Assembly (NCBI GenBank): GCA_021464245.1
Contig: JADCRB010000009.1
Span: 1 to 64,000 of the forward strand
Length of the DNA: 64,000 nt
Direction: 5' to 3'
Source of the DNA: Carallia brachiata
Taxonomy: Eukaryota; Streptophyta; Magnoliopsida; Malpighiales; Rhizophoraceae
Position 1 is the first letter of the stretch, and each line of letters begins with the position of its first letter. A program made the position numbers and the translations under genes. This document shows, piece by piece, positions 1 to 9,945 of the stretch. The notes beneath the pieces were generated by a model. The model was not told the DNA's origin, searched no databases, and was given only the letters and a program-made list of their open reading frames with translations.

Positions 1-732
1 TGCCTCTTTTGTCTCTTATGCAGGAAAGGGACGTGATGACCCTACTCAATTTTGTGTACCTTCTTTTTCACTTAAAAAAAAACTCTTTATTGTATATATA
101 TATATCCTGCATGCCCGAGTTGTAATACTCGCCCCTCAGCTCTTCTTTTTCTCAAAAAGAAAATGGCTAGTCTCTGCACTTGTCTGAGAAAGTTCTTTGA
201 TCAAGAAGTTGGAGGCGGACGAGCTAAGAAAAGAAGAAGTAGTCCTCCTCGAGGGATTCCTAAAGGTCCTCGAAACTCAGTCTCCAATGCCATCGGTGTC
301 ATGGAGTTCCAACTACTCTCCTTACATCGGAGTAGACTTGGGAATCATCAGTACAGTCAGTCTCTCTGTGTGTCGGTCTTGAAGTTTCGTAGTGCTGGGC
401 CTTCCTCATGGGAAGGTTCAAGTTCTTTGCCTACCGGATCATCCTCACCAGAGTTATGGAACTTTCAGACATATAAGAAATCTTTTACGAGTTATGGAAG
501 CTCGACCTCACCTGGAGCCAGAACGTCAATTTTTGTATTGGCTGGGCTGCTAATTTTCTCAAGATCGTATCGGATTCCTATTGCGATCCAACAATAGCAG
601 GCATAGTCAGAGCTAGAAGACTTCAACGTTCAATGTTCATCAGGACATCTCAAGTTTTAAACTGGACTTCAAGACTCAGTGTGGATCACGTCTGCAAAGT
701 TCTTCCTTACCGACCCTTGAAGTGGGGGCATT
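1..732 (+). mobile_element. Element A: 3' internal part of a WOX-carrying Tat-type LTR retrotransposon
   Basis: The window opens inside this element. Its first bases match, in opposite orientation, the stretch just downstream of the homeobox ORF in element F (near 14590). The following bases match F about 13790-14460. The segment therefore corresponds to the region between the WOX ORF and the 3' LTR, and any WOX ORF of element A lies left of the window. It contains a short reading frame starting ATGGCTAGTCTC at 163 that recurs, with frame breaks, in F (about 14440) and D (9350). No known domain is recognised in it. A purine-rich tract ending GAAGTGGGGGCATT at 732 is the polypurine tract before the LTR. 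Confidence 0.8.
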
Positions 733-1507
733 TGTAAACACGTTTTAAAAAAAAAAAAAGGAAAATGTCAAAGTCGGCGTTGCCAATTTCAAAGTCGGCA
801 ACGCCAACTAAAGAAAAAAAAATATATTCCTTTCCCATGTGAGTGTTCAGATGGGAAAGGAGCCCTATAAATAGGCCCTCGCAGTAAACAGAAAAATCCA
901 GAAAATTTGAGAGAAAAAGAAAATTTTGAAAATCTCTCAAAGAAAATTTCTCCTTTTCTTACGTGTTTTTAATCTGCAGTACACTCTCCTAACTCTTTTT
1001 TGAGAGATATTTCAGGGGTAAGCCCCAAAAAATTTGTTGTTTTCATTTCTAGGGTTATTTTTGGGTTTATATTCTCTGATCGCTCAAGATCTAAATTTGT
1101 GAGAATATAGATCTAAAAATATCAAAATATTGCAAATCCGGCTGGGATTAAGCCTCATACGGTTCTCAGCAAAGTCCAAGCAGCTCATCCGAGAATAAGT
1201 CCCTTCGACCCTCGGTAAAATTAAGTCAGATCGGCTTAGATCAGGTATCTGCGGTTCTTAACCGTAATCTAAATGTTCAGACCAGATCCAGTTTCAGTCT
1301 ACCCAATTCAAGATAAACCTGTGGAAATTATTTCTGTCAAGATCAAACTCATGCAGCCCTTAATAGAGTCAAAAAAAGGAACACTAACCAGAGGAATCAC
1401 GGAGATCGACCCCACGCAAATTTTCTTTTATTTTAAATTTTTATTTGTAATTCATATTTGTATTTTTGAGTCTAATTGTTTCAGGCTTGAAATTTACGCC
1501 CGTTATA
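733..1507 (+). repeat. 3' LTR of element A
   Basis: The LTR starts TGTAAACACG right after the polypurine tract. It contains the family's CTATAAATAGGCC TATA region (near 864-880), the CTCTCAA-rich leader, and a terminal segment resembling the LTR end of element F. The last bases (GTTATA) have drifted from the expected GTTACA. It joins directly to internal sequence of a further copy at about 1508, so no target-site duplication can be read. Confidence 0.75.
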
Positions 1508-1746
1508 GCCTACTGCATCCTCCTCACCAGAATCGTGGAACTTCGATTTTTATATTGGCTGGAGGGCTGACATTCTCAAGGTCATATTAGGTTCTATGGA
1601 AGCTCAACAGCAGCAAGACTAGTCAAAGTTAAAGACTTCAAGATTCAATGTTCATCAAAATATCTCAAACCTCAAGCTGGAATTCAAGATTTGGATTGAA
1701 TCACATCCCAACATTCCATCTCACCAAACCTTAAATTAGGAGCATT
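1508..1746 (+). mobile_element. Fragment B: 3' internal shred of another family member
   Basis: The stretch resembles element A about 436-732: the CATCCTCACCAGA stretch, TATATTGGCTGG, then the region leading to the polypurine tract. It is directly followed by another LTR. This LTR-internal-LTR order suggests tandem or recombined copies rather than a simple single insertion. Confidence 0.65.
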
Positions 1747-2851
1747 TGTAAATAGTAAAAAAAAAAAAAAAGGATGAAAGTCCAATGGTCGGTGTAAGAA
1801 AAAAAAAAAAGGTGAAAGTCCAATGGTCAGCAATTGTCCGGGACCAGCCAATTGTAAGAGTATTGAATTCATTATGTTTTGTTACTCTCTTGCACTTATA
1901 TATTTTAAGTTTTAATTGATCATTTCACAATTTGTTTTAATAGGTCCAATGGACTTGTATTATTATTTACCAAGAAACTTTCTCTTTTTCACAATTATTC
2001 TTTCAAGGAAAGTTTTTTTTTACAAAATATTATATGCCAAATGATGTAATGAGAGATTGCGTGAATAAGATGAGCCAACTTCAAGGTTACACCAACCAAA
2101 GCCAACAACTTAATAGTTGGCGGCTTAAATTTTCATGATTTCACATAACGTTTTCTCACAGGGAGGAAGGCCTGTAAATAGGCCCTCATCCACAGTTCAA
2201 TCAAATATTCAGAAAATCCATACACAGAAAAATAGAAAAAACTTGAGAGAAAAAGAAAATATTGAAAATCTCTCAAGAAAATTTCTTCTTTTTCTATGTT
2301 TTTGTACTTTGCGGTTTACTCTCCTAACTCCTTTGAGGGAGATATCTTAGGTATAAAATAAAAAAAAATTGTTGCATCCATTTCCAAGTGTATTTTGGGT
2401 TTATACTTTCCGGTCGTATCAGATCTGGATTTGTTAGGGTATAAATCTAAAATATCAAAATATTATAAATCCGGCTAAAATCAAACCTTATACGGCCCTA
2501 AGCAAAGTTCAAGTAACTCACCTGAGAACAAGATTCCTCGACGTTCAGTGAAATTAAGCCAAATCGAGTCAGATCAAGTCTCTGCGATTCTTAACCGTAG
2601 TATAAACATCTATATCAGATCCAACCTTAGTTCTTAGTAGATTCTACCCAGTTTGAGATAAAGCTGTGGAATTATTTCCATCAAGATCAAGCTCGTGCAG
2701 CCCTTGATGAAGTTACGAAGGTATACTAATTGGAGGGTCCGTATGAAGATCAACTCCACGTAAATTTCATTTTATTTTAAATTTTTATTTGCAATTTGTA
2801 TTTGTATTTTCGAGTCCAACTGTTGCAGGCTCGCAATTTACACCGCTTACA
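1747..2851 (+). repeat. LTR serving as 5' LTR of truncated element C
   Basis: It begins TGTAAATAG and ends CCGCTTACA, and a primer-binding site and gag remnant follow. It is longer than the other LTRs of the family (775-956 bp) because an AT-rich block (about 1862-2107) unrelated to the LTR sits inside it. The TATA-like leader and the CCTGTAAATAGGCC stretch near 2170 are recognisable. Confidence 0.75.
1862..2107 (+). repeat. Dispersed AT-rich repeat 'R', partial copy inside an LTR
   Basis: The block runs from TTGAATTCATTATG to AGATGAGCCAA. It is similar to 5365-5590 and, over its second half, to 4680-4835 (shared landmarks CACAATTATTCTTT and GAGATTGCGTGAATAAGATG). It interrupts the LTR of element C. 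The repeat class is not recognised, and I see no terminal inverted repeats or coding domain. Confidence 0.55.
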
Positions 2852-2857
2852 AGTTTT

Positions 2858-2875
2858 TGGCACACTCGGTGAGAC
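2858..2875 (+). other. Primer-binding site of element C
   Basis: TGGCACACTCGGTGAGAC lies six bases after the LTR end. It matches the site of F (TGGCACGCTCGGTGGGAC) at 16 of 18 positions. The priming tRNA is not identified here. Confidence 0.7.
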
Positions 2876-3109
2876 CTCTTCACATCCCATCTTTTGTTCC
2901 TTAAAAAAAAAAAAAAAAAAAAAAGCAAAAAGAAAAAGCCGAGAGAAAGAAAAAGAAAAAGAAGGAAAAAGAAAAGAAAAAGAAAAGAGAAAAAATAAAA
3001 AGACAAAACAGAGAAAAAGACCAAAAAAAGAAAAAAAAGAAAAAGAAGAAAAGAAAAAAGAGAAAAAAAAAAACAAAAAGAAATTTTTCAGCAGGTATCT
3101 AGTATTCCA

Positions 3110-3740
3110 ATAGCACCAAAAAGAAGTATAACCGCCGCTACCAGTAAGAAGGCAACTGCTCCACTATATGCATCAACTACCCAACTCGGGTATGCAGGCT
3201 GAGAAACCCACAGACAGACACGATTCCTCACCGTCCAAACCTAACAAAATATTAAAACGTAGAGTTCACAGCTTGCACAGCAACAGGATCTCTCATCCGA
3301 CTTTTTTGCCATATGGAGTAGTCGATCACCCACCCCGATCGAAGTCGGGGGCAACGCGTTGAAGCCCGCTCAATAAAATCTGACTCATTCTACAGAGACC
3401 AACACAGAGGAATCAGAAGAGCCCTCTACCCCAGTCTTTCGCGGAGCCTCATTTGTTGCCGTCATGATGGCCAACACAACTAGCACATAAGAAAGGATTA
3501 CAAAATTAGAGAACAAAATTTTACAGCTGATCAGAGTTGTGGAGGAAAAAGATTAACAGATTACCGCTCTCAAAGGGAAAGCCCAAATCCAAGTTGGCCC
3601 CGAGACCCGCGATGAGCAATTATATCCACTCAGCTTTACTCCAGAAGCCACACCAGCCGATGTTTTCACTGCAGAAAAACAACTAGGTAGTTTTATACAG
3701 CTGTCACCATCAAATTCTGTAGCCTCACCATCTGTTTAAT
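3110..3740 (+). pseudogene. gag remnant of element C
   Basis: Reading ATA GCA CCA AAA AGA gives the same N-terminal pattern as the gag of F (APKRSxTAA...KKxTAPL) with the start ATG changed to ATA. Later stretches contain the gag motif around CGATCGAAGTCGGGGGCAACG and TCTACCCCAGTCTTTCGCGGAG, shared with F and E. Stops and frame changes break the frame repeatedly. No CCHC zinc knuckle or protease motif is visible before the reverse transcriptase. Confidence 0.7.
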
Positions 3741-3748
3741 AATTGCAG

Positions 3749-4660
3749 GATATGATAGCTAATACTATCCGCTTGCAACAAGCTATATCCTTTCAAGGAT
3801 CACAGATGTACGCCAAACCATACACCCGACAGATCGAGAATCTCAACATGCCTTTGGGCGAAGTGAAAGAGGCTCTCCTGGAGCTTGAAGATGGTGGCCA
3901 GGCCACTGTCGATGAACTTAAGTAGGTCAATCTCAACTCCTTGGAAGATCCCTGACGGACATTTGTGAATGCTTTGCCCACACCAGAAGAAGAGCAGGAA
4001 TATGTCTGGGAATTAAGTCAGTACAGGGACGTGTTCGCATGGAGTTACAAAGAAATGCCTGGACATGACCTGAAGATCGCAGTGCACCGTCTAGCAGTAA
4101 AGAAGAGTGTTCGTCCAGTCAAGCAACCACAACGACGGTTTCGGCCGAAGCTCATTCCACAAATTAAGGAGGAGGTCAACAAGCTTATCATTGCTGGCTT
4201 CATCCGAGAGGTTACCTACCCGACATGGAGTGCCAACATAGTCCCGATAAGAAAGAAGAATGGACAACTAAGGGTATGTGTTGACTTTTGAGATCTTAAC
4301 AGGACCTGTCCGAAAGATGACTTTTTGTTGCCCATAACGGAGATCACAGTTGATGCAACAACAGGCCAAAAAGCATTGTCCTTCATGGATGGTTCTTCAG
4401 GCTATAACTAGATCAGGATGGCACCAGATGATGAGGAGTTGACGGCATTCCGCACTCAAAAGGTATATACTACTACAAAGTTATGCCATTCGGATTAAAA
4501 AATGTTGGCGCCACTTATCAACGTGCCATGCAAAAAATTTTTGATGACATGTTACACAAGATTGTAGAACGCTATGTTGATGACTTAGTGGTAAAGACAA
4601 AAGAGCGCAAAGACCCTCTCGAAGATCTCAAGACGGTGTTTGAAAGACTTCGCAACTATC
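3749..4660 (+). pseudogene. Reverse transcriptase remnant of element C, truncated
   Basis: In broken frames the segment encodes the start of the pol polyprotein seen intact in F: GQATVDELK, then the RT core with QYRDVFAWSYKEMPG, PVRKKNGQLRVCVDF-like and MPFGLKN motifs and the active-site box YVDDLVVKT (about 4573-4599). There are in-frame stops after VDF (4291) and in the SGYN(Q)IRM motif, and a frameshift before MPFGLKN (about 4455-4483). At about 4660 the RT ends abruptly in repeat R, so thumb, RNase H and integrase are missing. Confidence 0.85.
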
Positions 4661-4664
4661 AGCA

Positions 4665-5110
4665 AATCAGTAATGGACTAATTTTGTATTATTACCAATG
4701 ACTACTTCCTTACTAAGAAACTTTCTACTTTTCACAATTATTCTTTTAAGGACAGTTCTTTTTTTTTAAAAACAGAAAAAAAAAATATATGCCAAATGAT
4801 GTAATGAGAGATTGCGTGAATAAGATGAGCCAATCGTAGGATAAATGTATGCCTAATGAAGTAATGGGTGAAGAAGATGAAGAGAATTTTAAAAAAAAAG
4901 TTGATTTTTTCCTTCGATTTTAATTTTAAATTTCACAATAAATGTTATGTTAGCCCGTTTTGTTGTCAAGTTTTCGACGTGCGTAGGTGTAAGTTAGTTG
5001 AATTCATTAATGTCTGTAATTTAATTGGTCGTAAAAATAATTTCAAGAAACAAATTATTACCTTTTAGGAATTTGGTTATGATAACACAGACAGTTCACG
5101 ATATATTTGT
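4665..5110 (+). repeat. Dispersed AT-rich repeat 'R', copy fused to the RT remnant
   Basis: From TCAGTAATGGACTAATTTTG onward it parallels 11388-11440, and from GCCTAATGAAGTAATGGG (about 4850) it parallels 10885-11160. This gives an unbroken version of the sequence that element D splits elsewhere. The identity of the repeat is unknown. The next stretch, 5111-5364, is AT-rich with no feature I can support. Confidence 0.6.
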
Positions 5111-5364
5111 GTATTAACATTTTTTTAAGGGTTTGTCTATTTTACTTGTTTGATATTATTATTACTGATTGTTATTACTAATCACTGCTACTGATTACTG
5201 ATTACTGTTTATTGTTGATTGTTGGGAAAACTAATGTAATATTTGGTTAATTTTGTACTTTTTGTTACTATTAAATAATGAAATGACTGATATAGTTATT
5301 TAATTTAAATTAATATATCATATAGAAACAAAAAGTACTTAATAATAAAATCAATAAATTGTGA

Positions 5365-5601
5365 AAGTATTAATTTATTATGTTATGTTACTCTATTGTA
5401 CTTATATTTTAAGTTCCAATTGGTCATTTTGCAATTTGTTTTTGTAAGTCCGATGGATATGGATTACTTTTTGCCAAGAAAATTTCTATTTTTCACAATT
5501 ATTCTTTAATTAAGGAAAGTTTTGGAAAAAGAATTTGTATGCCAAACGAAGTAATTAAAGATTGCGTGAATAAGATGAGCCAATTGTCCGATAAATATAT
5601 G
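5365..5601 (+). repeat. Repeat 'R', left half of the copy split by element D
   Basis: Similar to 1862-2107 and ends GATAAATATATG exactly at the LTR start of element D. The undisrupted copy near 4838 reads GATAAATGTATGCCTAATG, so the sequence resumes at 10885 after D. Confidence 0.6.
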
Positions 5602-6533
5602 TGTAAACACACCAAAATTCAAAAAAAAAATTATGTGAATTGGTTAGCTAATAATCATGTGCATAGTTGGTAATCGCGTGCATGGTTGGTAATCACATGA
5701 TAGAGTTGATGGCAAGCAAAGTTTAGTGGCATTTGTCATGTTCCTCCTTCAAAACTGTATAAATAGGAACTCCCTTAAGTTTTGCAAATCATTCCAAACA
5801 AAGCAAAATCCTCCATTTCTAAAGGTTTACTCTCTTTCTCTTTTCTCCTTTTAATATTTTAGGTGTATACTCTCTAAACACCACTGTAGTAGATCTTCAA
5901 AATCAAAAACTCAAGATATTAAAGTCCTAAATATCCAAGTGGGATCAATCTCCTTACAATGCTTACCAAATTCCAACCAATTCATTTGAGACCAAGCTCC
6001 CTTCGGCCTTTAGTGCAGTCAAGTCAATTCGATTGAGATCAAATCTCTACAATCCTCGCTGGAGTTAAGGCATTTTCTTGAAATCAAGTCTCGCCCCGCA
6101 ATGGAATTACTTGAGAGCAAGCCCATACGGCCTTCAGTGGAGTCAAGCCATTCCGAACAAGATCAAATCTCTATGAACCTCACTGGAATTAAAGCATGCA
6201 CTTGAAATCAAGTTTCGACCCTCAGTGGAATTACCTAAGATCAAGCCCATAAGACTCTCAGTGGAGTCAAGCCATTCTAAACGAGATCAAGTCTCTACGA
6301 CCCTCATCGGAATTAAGGCATCTGCCTAAAATCAAGCCTCGACTCTTAGTGGAATTTATTTCTTTCGTTCAAGATTAAGCTTACGCAGCTCTTGACGAAA
6401 TTACATAAAAGGAGTATTAATCGGAGGATTCACACAGAGATCAACTCCATGAAAATTCAAAATTCTTATTTATAATTTGTACTTCTATTTTCGAAACTTA
6501 ACTGTTTAAAGCTCGAAACTTACGGTTCTTTCA
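5602..6533 (+). repeat. 5' LTR of element D
   Basis: Starts TGTAAACACACC and ends TTCTTTCA, 932 bp. It contains a TATA-like GTATAAATAGG (near 5757-5767) followed by a leader with many AGATCAAG and GGAGTCAAGCC segments. A degenerate primer-binding site (TGATACACCTAGTAGGAC, 6541-6558) follows. It is a diverged LTR subfamily closer to that of element E than to that of F. Confidence 0.8.
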
Positions 6534-6607
6534 AATTTTTTGATACACCTAGTAGGACATCTCTATCTCTCCTCTTTTTCTCCTTTAAAAAAAAAAAAAA
6601 CTAGGAA

Positions 6608-6900
6608 TCTAGTGCATCTAAGGTGCTAAAGAAGAGAAAGACTGCCTCTACCAGTAAAAAGGCAATAGCTCTATCGCCTACATCAACTATCCTACTTGGG
6701 TACGTAGGTCCACAAACTCGCGCATGGACACGGTTCCTCACCACTCAAAAAATTAAAATAGAGAATCTGCTGCTTGCACGGCAGCAAGATTTCTCACATG
6801 ACTCTTTCACCAAATAGAGAAGTCGACCATCCACCTCGACAAAAGTTGGGGGTAACGAGTCAAATTCTTACCAAACTCTTCCACTCCAGTCTTCCAAGTT
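6608..6900 (+). pseudogene. gag N-terminal remnant of element D
   Basis: A reading frame from about 6623 to 6817 parallels the gag start of F and E: KKxTAxxSKKAxA, then LGYVGPQTRAWTRFLTTQKIKIE and LLLARQQDFSHDSFTK. It lacks the family's MAPKRS start in frame and stops at TAG 6815-6817. The CGACAAAAGTTGGGGGTAACG segment near 6837 is the common gag landmark. Confidence 0.7.
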
Positions 6901-6904
6901 GGGA

Positions 6905-7062
6905 ATATGGTTCCCATCCCACTGGATGAAAGTGACAGGTTCACTTCCAAATGAGACGGGCCATACCTGATTTAAGAGGTTTACACCAACAATACTTTGA
7001 AGGCGTCGAACCAAGAAGGCGTCGAACCTGTCCCAATCAACTAGTAACTTTGTAAATCGTTA
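6905..7062 (+). pseudogene. Integrase C-terminal tail of element D
   Basis: The frame reads TSK-stop-DGPYLI-stop-EVYTNNT around 6951-7004 and ends near FVNRYYV (about 7060). It corresponds to the integrase C-terminus of F (TSKWDGPYLVQEAYTHNAYM ... FLKQYYV). Trp and Gln codons have become TGA and TAA. It lies directly after gag, which shows that everything between was deleted. Confidence 0.75.
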
Positions 7063-7454
7063 TTATGTATAAATAAAAAAATCAAAAAATCAAAAAAAGG
7101 CCAAAAAAGAAAAAAAGAAGAAACAAATTCCAAACAAAAATCAGTAAAAAATTTCCAAGATACATGTGCATGCTCAAATCTAAAGCCCAAAAAAAAATAG
7201 AGCCCAAACCTAGACTCGAACCCAAAAACTCCAAATCTAAGTCCAAAACCCATAATCGAAATCGAAATCCAAATCTAAATCTAAATCCTAGCCTAAAGTC
7301 TAAAACCAAACTCCAGCTCAAAAATCAAATCTAAATTCAAAACCCAAATCCAAACTTGGTTAAAGGCTCAAATCCAAAATTCTGGCCCAAAGTCCAAGTC
7401 CAGATTCGGGGGCCAAACCCAAACCTTGACTCAAACTTAGCAACTCACCAGTGC
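7063..7454 (+). other. A-rich and low-complexity spacer of element D
   Basis: An A-rich run (7074-7130) is followed by a degenerate AAATCCAAA / AACCCAAA repeat (about 7180-7440). The same pair, on the opposite strand, lies between integrase and the WOX ORF in F (15490-15960). It appears noncoding, and the open frames across it are composition artefacts. Confidence 0.6.
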
Positions 7455-8460
7455 AATAACAAAACAAGACTCTTGCCTTGTAAGAATATAAAAGGTGAAA
7501 AGTTCAACAACAAAATACACTCCTTACCCGCACAAGGATAAAAGGCGAGATGACAACAAAATTAGACTACTGCCTCTCATGAGTATAAAAGGCATAAACT
7601 TCATAAGTAAAGCCAAGCTCTTGCCTCGCAAGAATATAAAAGGCGAAAAGTTCAACAACAAAACCAGACTCCTACCTCGCATGAGTATAAAAGGTGAACA
7701 GTTCAACAACAAAAGCAGACTCATTATCCGCATGAGTATAAAAGGTGAGACGACAATAATAACAATCCATACTCTTTGCCTGCACAAGTATAAAAGGCGA
7801 GACGGCAACAGTAAATCATACTCCTTGCCAGCACAAGTATAAAAGGCGAAACGACAATAGTAAAACTAGACTCCTTACCTACACGAGTATAAAAGGTAAG
7901 ACGGCAACAACAATAAAATCATACTCCTTATTCGAGGAGTATAAAAGGCGAGACGGTAATGACAACAAAATCAAACTCTTGGCCCATACAAATATGAAAG
8001 GCAAGATGACGACAACAACAAAAGCATCCCCTTTGTCTGCACGAGTATAAAAGACCAAAAGTTCAACAACAAAAGTAGACTTTTTGCCTGAACGAGTATA
8101 AAAGGCAATACGGCAATAACAACAAAACCAAACTCCTTACTTGCACAAGTATAAAAGGCAAGACGAAAATGAAAACAAAAGCAGACTCCTTGCCTGCATG
8201 AGTATAAAAGGGGAGACGACAATAACAACAAAAACTGACTCCATGCCCACAAAAGTATAAAAGACGAGACAGTAATAGCAAAACAAGACTCCTGACCCAC
8301 ACGAGTATAAACTATAAACGACACAAGAAAATCAAAACCCAGTTCAAAAATCTTGTCCTGCATGAGTATAAATTGTAAACGGCCTAAAAAACCAAAAATC
8401 AAAACCCAGTCCAAAACTCCTGACTCGCATGAGTATAAATTGTGAATGACCCAAAAAGTA
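7455..8460 (+). repeat. Tandem array of about 19 units with TATAAAAGG core
   Basis: A unit of about 50 bp recurs through the stretch: a pyrimidine-rich part resembling ACTCCTTGCCTGCACGAG, then TATAAAAGGCGAGACG, then CAACAACAAAA. The TATAAAAGG (or close variant) core can be followed from about 7487 to 8437. The last units change to GTATAAATTGTAAACGGCC. The array lies just upstream of the WOX remnant. The same unit in the same element-relative orientation occurs in F (19607-19835), and a single late-type unit lies next to F's WOX ORF (15465-15490). Confidence 0.85.
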
Positions 8461-8466
8461 AAAAAG

Positions 8467-9115
8467 ATGGGAACTAGTTGCAGAACCTTACGATCAGAGA
8501 GAAGATAGGTTAACACGCACTACATGGCAACCAAGTCCGGCGCAACTGCAAATCTTGGAGGAGCATTTTCGCAACAATGATGGTGCTTGTTCTAGTTTAT
8601 CACAGCTCTCTCAACTCGCTTCACGACTGCAACTGTACGGGACAATCAAAACGAGAAATGTATATTTCTAGTTTTAGAATTGAAGACGTAGAGAGAGATC
8701 AACACAAAGAACCGATGTTTCTGCAGCACAGCCTGCTTCTACCACCGCAGCTTACTTCTTCCTCAGATGAAGTTATGAGTCCGAACTCTACCACTGTAAT
8801 GGCCACTCAAAGCTATTTCAACCAAAATTATAGCATGTTGGACTACACATACTGGTTCTAGAGGTTTTACTCCTTACCATATGAATCCTCAAGCTCTAGT
8901 TAGGGATTTTTTTAATTATGGATACTTCAACTTAGTAGGAAACCTTGCACTAGGAGGAAGCTACTCTAGTGAGACTTTGTCCTCTCTTTCCAGTGCACTA
9001 TGGCGACGTTAATCGACAAATAGTTCCAATAGCACGAACATCACCAGCCCGCCAAACGAGGACTTGGTTGACTTAAAGCTATGCCTTGAGCCTCGCAAGG
9101 TCGACCGACAAAGAT
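8467..9115 (+). pseudogene. Decayed WUSCHEL-type homeobox ORF of element D
   Basis: In one frame from about 8470 the sequence reads LVAEP ... TTWQPSPAQLQILEEHF, then LSQLSQLASRLQLYGTI and RNVYF, then stops. This aligns codon by codon with the intact ORF of F (TRWQPTMAQLQILEEVF ... GKNVFYWFQNRR). In the recognition helix the Trp, Gln and first Arg codons are TAG, TAG and TGA. The WUS-box region survives as SSETLSSLSS (about 8968-8998), and the C-terminus as DLKLCLEPR (about 9073-9103), equivalent to DLELHLGPR of F. Position between integrase tail and 3' LTR and sense orientation are the same as in F. Confidence 0.85.
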
Positions 9116-9945
9116 AAGGTGTAATGACTTTACGACCATATTGCCTTAACTTTTGTAATACGCGTCAGGTACCACCTCATTTGTCACTTATGGCAGAAAA
9201 AGACGTAAAAGAGGACCCCACTTGATTTAGCATATCTTTTTTGACTTTTGCAAAAAAAAAAAAGCAGTTTTTGTTGCATAAATATATTTCCTGCAGTCTC
9301 AAGTTACAGAACTCACACCTCAACTCTTCTTCCTCTCTGAAAAAAGAAGATGACTAGTCCTTGTACCCTTTTTTTAATGAAGAAGCTGGAGACACACAAG
9401 TTAGAAAAAGAAGGAGTCGTTCTTTTCGAAAGATCCTTAAAAATCCTTGAATCTCAACCTCTAACAAGATCGATATCATCATCGGTAAAGTTTCAATTAC
9501 TCTATTTAGTTCACATCTATTGCAACGTGCAGAAAAATTGTGATCATTCTTATGGCTTCACAAATGTGGCGACGGACAGAGAAGTTCCAACTACTCTCCT
9601 TACGTCACGACATATAGAGAAATCATAATTACAGCCCATCTCTCTTTGTGCTAGCCTTGAAGTTTTGTGGTACTAGACCTTCTCCATTGGGAGTTTCAAG
9701 TTCTTTATTTACTGAATCAACCTCACCTAAACCATTAAACTTCAATTTCTATATTGACTGGATCATTATGATCCATAAGGTCATATCTGGTTCTATAGAA
9801 GCCCAACAGCAGCCAGGCTAATCAGAGTTAAAGACTTCAAGATTCAATGTTTTTCAAGACGTCTTAAATTTCAAGCTGAACTTCAAGACTTAGTTCAAAT
9901 TGCTTCCCAAGGTTCTGCCTTACCAAGCCTTGAAGTGGAGGCATT
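9116..9945 (+). other. Post-WOX conserved block of element D
   Basis: The stretch matches the corresponding parts of A (1-732) and F (13775-14730). It includes the short frame at 9350-9628, whose translation shares KKLE..KLEKEGVVLFE..LK.LE and REVPTTLLTS with the F copy. It ends in polypurine GAAGTGGAGGCATT before the 3' LTR. No known domain is recognised. Conservation across three copies may be plain common descent. Confidence 0.6.

Noticed and set aside
2777..3113. Phe/Ser-rich and Lys/Glu-rich ORFs on both strands
   Set aside because: They cover the purine-rich leader of element C between primer site and gag; compositional only.
7455..8460. Regularly spaced repeats resembling a CRISPR array
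   Set aside because: Whole units, not only the core, are similar, there are no unique spacers, and the context is a plant retrotransposon; it is a tandem repeat.
7495..8516. ORFs of 94-181 codons across the tandem array on both strands
   Set aside because: Repeat-derived open frames with no conserved domain.
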